Positions 61,849 to 64,000 of a stretch of DNA of 64,000 nucleotides are shown here, in pieces. How positions within the stretch are numbered: position 1 is the stretch's first letter; each line of letters starts with the position of its first letter. Origin of the DNA: CAYWMD01 sp964458575. GTDB taxonomy: Bacteria; Verrucomicrobiota; Verrucomicrobiia; Limisphaerales; JADLHS01. A program made the position numbers and the translations under genes. The stretch lies in contig CAYWMD010000027.1 in assembly GCA_964458575.1 (NCBI GenBank), positions 1 through 64,000 of the forward strand, written 5' to 3'. The notes under the pieces were generated by a model, which saw only the letters and a list, made by a program, of their open reading frames with translations, had not been told where the DNA came from and did not search any database.

Positions 61849-64000
61849 ATGAAACAAATCTTCAGCTTCATCCTCACCGGTTTCTTCTGCATCGCCACGG
61901 TTCAGTCCGCCGAACCGCTCCGCGTCTTTATCCGCAGTGGGGCGAAGACCCACGGCCCCGGCCAGCATGACCATCCGCGCTTCCTGAAGGAATGGACCCA
62001 ACTCCTCTCGGAACGCGGTCTCAAGGTGCAGGGCGGCAACGAATTTCCAACCGCCGCGCAACTCGAACAAACCGACGTTGTCATCATCCACTGCCAGGAC
62101 GGCATGAAGATCGTTGGCGATGATCGTGTGGCTTTTGAAAAGTTCCTCGCGCGCGGCGGCGGCGTGGTGGTCATTCATGCCGGCGTGGTTGGTGGCGACC
62201 AGCACGCGTGGGCCAAAAAAATTCTCGGCGGCACCTGGCGCTGGTCGGCGCCCGACCTGCCCAAGGAGAAAGCCACCAAGTGGCTCGAAGGCGAAGTGGG
62301 TCTGTGCTGGATTGATACCGAGCACCCCATCAGCCGCGGGCTGTCGAACTGGGATTGGAAGGACGAAATCTATTACGACATGGACATCGCCTCCGACATC
62401 GGCGTCCTCGCCACCAGCTTCCACAACGTCCACATCATCGCGCCGCAAATCTGGACTTACGAAAAGACGCTCGAAGGCGCGCCCACGCCCTATCGCGCCT
62501 TTGTGAGCCTCGCCGGCCACGAATATGCGTCTTTCAACACGCCGAATTATCGCGTCGTGCTGCTGCGCGGCATCGCCTGGGCTGGCAAACGCGCCAGCGT
62601 GGATGAATTCTGCCAGCCGTCGGAACTTGCGTCGCTCCGTTATCCACCCGGTGGCCCGCGCCCGGCAGTCGAGGCGATGAAAACCTTCCAGCTTCACCCG
62701 GAATTCAATCTCAGCCTGGTGGCCGACGAAAATGTCGCGGAGAAAATTATGTCGCTCGACTGGGATCCACAAGGTCGCCTGTGGGTTGTGGAGACGCCGG
62801 AGTATCCTGGCGGCCGGGAAATCAACCAGAACGATGCGCGCATCTCGCCATGGCGCACGCGCGAGCCCGACAAATTTCCCACGGGCGGCAGCGAGCCCCG
62901 GAAAGCCCGTGATCGCGTTGCGATCCTCGAAGACACCAACGGCGACGGCGTGATGGACAAGCAGACGGTGTTCGCCGATGGCCTGGAACTTCCGACTTCG
63001 CTCGTGTTCTACCAGGACGGTGTGATTGTTTCGCAGGCGCCGCACACGCTCTGGATTCGTGACACGGACGGCGACGGCAAAGCCGACAAGACGGAGATAC
63101 TTTTCACCGGCTGGGGCACGCGCGACACGCACGCGGTGACCAGCAATTTGCGCTGGGGACCGGACGGCTGGGTTTACGGGAGTGTCGGCTACAGCGCGGG
63201 GGACGTGACCTCCGGCGATGGCTCGAAAGTCTTCGGCAAAATCACGGCCGGAATTTACCGTTTCCGCCCGGACGGCTCGGCGTTGGAGCAGGTGGCCGCC
63301 GGTTCCTGTAACACCTGGGGCTGCGAAATCGCTCCCGACAGCGAAATCTTTTTCAGCACCGCCACATGTGGCGAGCCGATGCTGCACGTCGTACTGCCGG
63401 AAAAAATCATCAGCCGCGCCGGCGTGCCCGGTGTGCGCTCGGCGAAGCCGATCATTTCCGAAAACAAGGTCTTCCCGGCGCGTTTCGAAAACCGCCAGCC
63501 GTATTTGCAAATTGACTGGGTTGGTGCATTCACCGCCGCGGCGGGCGCCACGATCTACAACGGCGGCGCATGGCCGGGCAGATGGGAAGGACCGCCCTGG
63601 GCATTTTTCGTTCACGAACCGACCGTGTGGCTCACCCATCAAGAGTTCGTCGGTCAGCAGGGCGTGAGTTACCAGGGCAAAAAGGAGCCGGGCCGCGAGC
63701 AAAACCACTTCCTCGCCAGTACGGACTACTGGTTCAAGCCCATTCACAGCCGCGTCGGTCCGGATGGCGCGCTTTACGAGGTCGATTTTTACAATCAAAT
63801 CGCGGTGCACAATGACACACGCGGTCCACCCCACGGCGCGCGCAACGCCGCCACGCGGCCGGATCGGGATCACCATTTCACGCGGCTCTACCGCATCCAG
63901 CACAAGCAGCCACTGGCGCTCCCCGCGTTCGAGTTGAATCCCAAGAATCCCGCGCGCCTGGTCGAAATGCTCGACCACCCCAACGGCTGGGTGCGCGAGA
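61849..64000 (+). CDS. ThuA-PVC dehydrogenase protein, N-terminal part
   Basis: The frame is open to the last base, giving 717 codons without a stop. After a signal peptide (IFSFILTGFFCIATVQSA) comes a ThuA domain (residues about 20-255, with VIIHCQDGMKIVGDD and VVVIHAGVVGGDQH). Then a PVC-type membrane-bound dehydrogenase beta-propeller follows (VVETPEYPGGREI, EDTNGDGVMDKQTVFADG, DTDGDGKADKTEILFTGWG, VGSVGYSAGDV). The last visible residues (NPARLVEMLDHPNGWVRE) look like the first HEAT repeat. A heme CxxCH domain is usually C-terminal and may lie beyond the window. The gene closes the carbohydrate run. Confidence 0.88.
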   Translation, partial: MKQIFSFILTGFFCIATVQSAEPLRVFIRSGAKTHGPGQHDHPRFLKEWTQLLSERGLKVQGGNEFPTAAQLEQTDVVIIHCQDGMKIVGDDRVAFEKFLARGGGVVVIHAGVVGGDQHAWAKKILGGTWRWSAPDLPKEKATKWLEGEVGLCWIDTEHPISRGLSNWDWKDEIYYDMDIASDIGVLATSFHNVHIIAPQIWTYEKTLEGAPTPYRAFVSLAGHEYASFNTPNYRVVLLRGIAWAGKRASVDEFCQPSELASLRYPPGGPRPAVEAMKTFQLHPEFNLSLVADENVAEKIMSLDWDPQGRLWVVETPEYPGGREINQNDARISPWRTREPDKFPTGGSEPRKARDRVAILEDTNGDGVMDKQTVFADGLELPTSLVFYQDGVIVSQAPHTLWIRDTDGDGKADKTEILFTGWGTRDTHAVTSNLRWGPDGWVYGSVGYSAGDVTSGDGSKVFGKITAGIYRFRPDGSALEQVAAGSCNTWGCEIAPDSEIFFSTATCGEPMLHVVLPEKIISRAGVPGVRSAKPIISENKVFPARFENRQPYLQIDWVGAFTAAAGATIYNGGAWPGRWEGPPWAFFVHEPTVWLTHQEFVGQQGVSYQGKKEPGREQNHFLASTDYWFKPIHSRVGPDGALYEVDFYNQIAVHNDTRGPPHGARNAATRPDRDHHFTRLYRIQHKQPLALPAFELNPKNPARLVEMLDHPNGWVRE

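Noticed and set aside
61678..63978. Long minus-strand open frame opposite the ThuA-PVC dehydrogenase gene
   Set aside because: The plus strand carries a signal peptide, ThuA and propeller motifs. The minus frame is Arg/His/Val-rich shadow sequence.

Overview
The window looks like chromosomal DNA of a high-GC, Gram-negative member of the Verrucomicrobiota, most likely a Limisphaerales/Pedosphaera-like soil or freshwater lineage. The evidence is the combination of pseudopilins with the H-X9-DG signature, DUF1549/DUF1553 (PSD1) cytochrome proteins, a DUF1501 protein, ThuA proteins, a PVC-type dehydrogenase and TAT-exported Gfo/Idh/MocA oxidoreductases. The taxonomy is inferred from gene content only. 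I saw no tRNA, rRNA, CRISPR array, transposase or prophage.

Layout. 1-2.3 kb: end of a LamG-like protein and two tandem pseudopilin paralogues. 2.5-3.8 kb: a 2OG-Fe(II) oxygenase and a small membrane protein. 4-9 kb: an aminoethylphosphonate pathway (PEP mutase fused to a nucleotidyltransferase, phosphonopyruvate decarboxylase, AEP transaminase) followed by a SAM hydrolase of the DUF62 family. 9.2-19.8 kb: thioredoxin reductase, a small cysteine-rich protein, a ThuA protein, a fused MFS/spermidine synthase-like protein, an unusual zinc-ribbon SDR, a membrane-anchored metalloprotease, an EamA transporter and an eukaryotic-type HisA. 20-27.5 kb: secreted matrixin, gamma-glutamyltransferase and a first PSD1 cytochrome protein. 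27.6-35.2 kb: RpoD, a TPR protein, an alpha/beta hydrolase, a LOG-like protein and PabB. 35.5-41.1 kb: a PSD1-DUF1501 pair and PabC. 41.2-45.1 kb: L35, L20, an O-methyltransferase, PheS and a Gfo/Idh protein. 45.1-54.7 kb: a tight four-gene minus-strand operon. 55-64 kb: a plus-strand run likely used for carbohydrate uptake and breakdown (DUF4838 lipoprotein, Gfo/Idh, MFS, PEP-hydrolase-family TIM barrel, cupin, ThuA-PVC dehydrogenase running off the end).

The best candidate for an undescribed system is the 45-54.7 kb operon: an SPFH/flotillin-like membrane protein, a divergent ATP-grasp ligase resembling the R2K/DUF4343 clade, a 1918-residue DUF3686-type AAA+ ATPase with C-terminal repeats, and a coiled-coil protein. 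Gaps between these genes are only 3-10 bases. They suggest a membrane-scaffolded, ATP-driven protein-modification or remodelling machine.

The second striking signal is a population of short palindromic elements sitting inside protein-coding genes without breaking them. One family is shared by three unrelated genes (8.7, 16.4 and 36.8 kb). A REP doublet of exactly 55 codons lies in pabB. Others lie in pheS, the giant ATPase and the ATP-grasp gene. Related elements also occur between genes.
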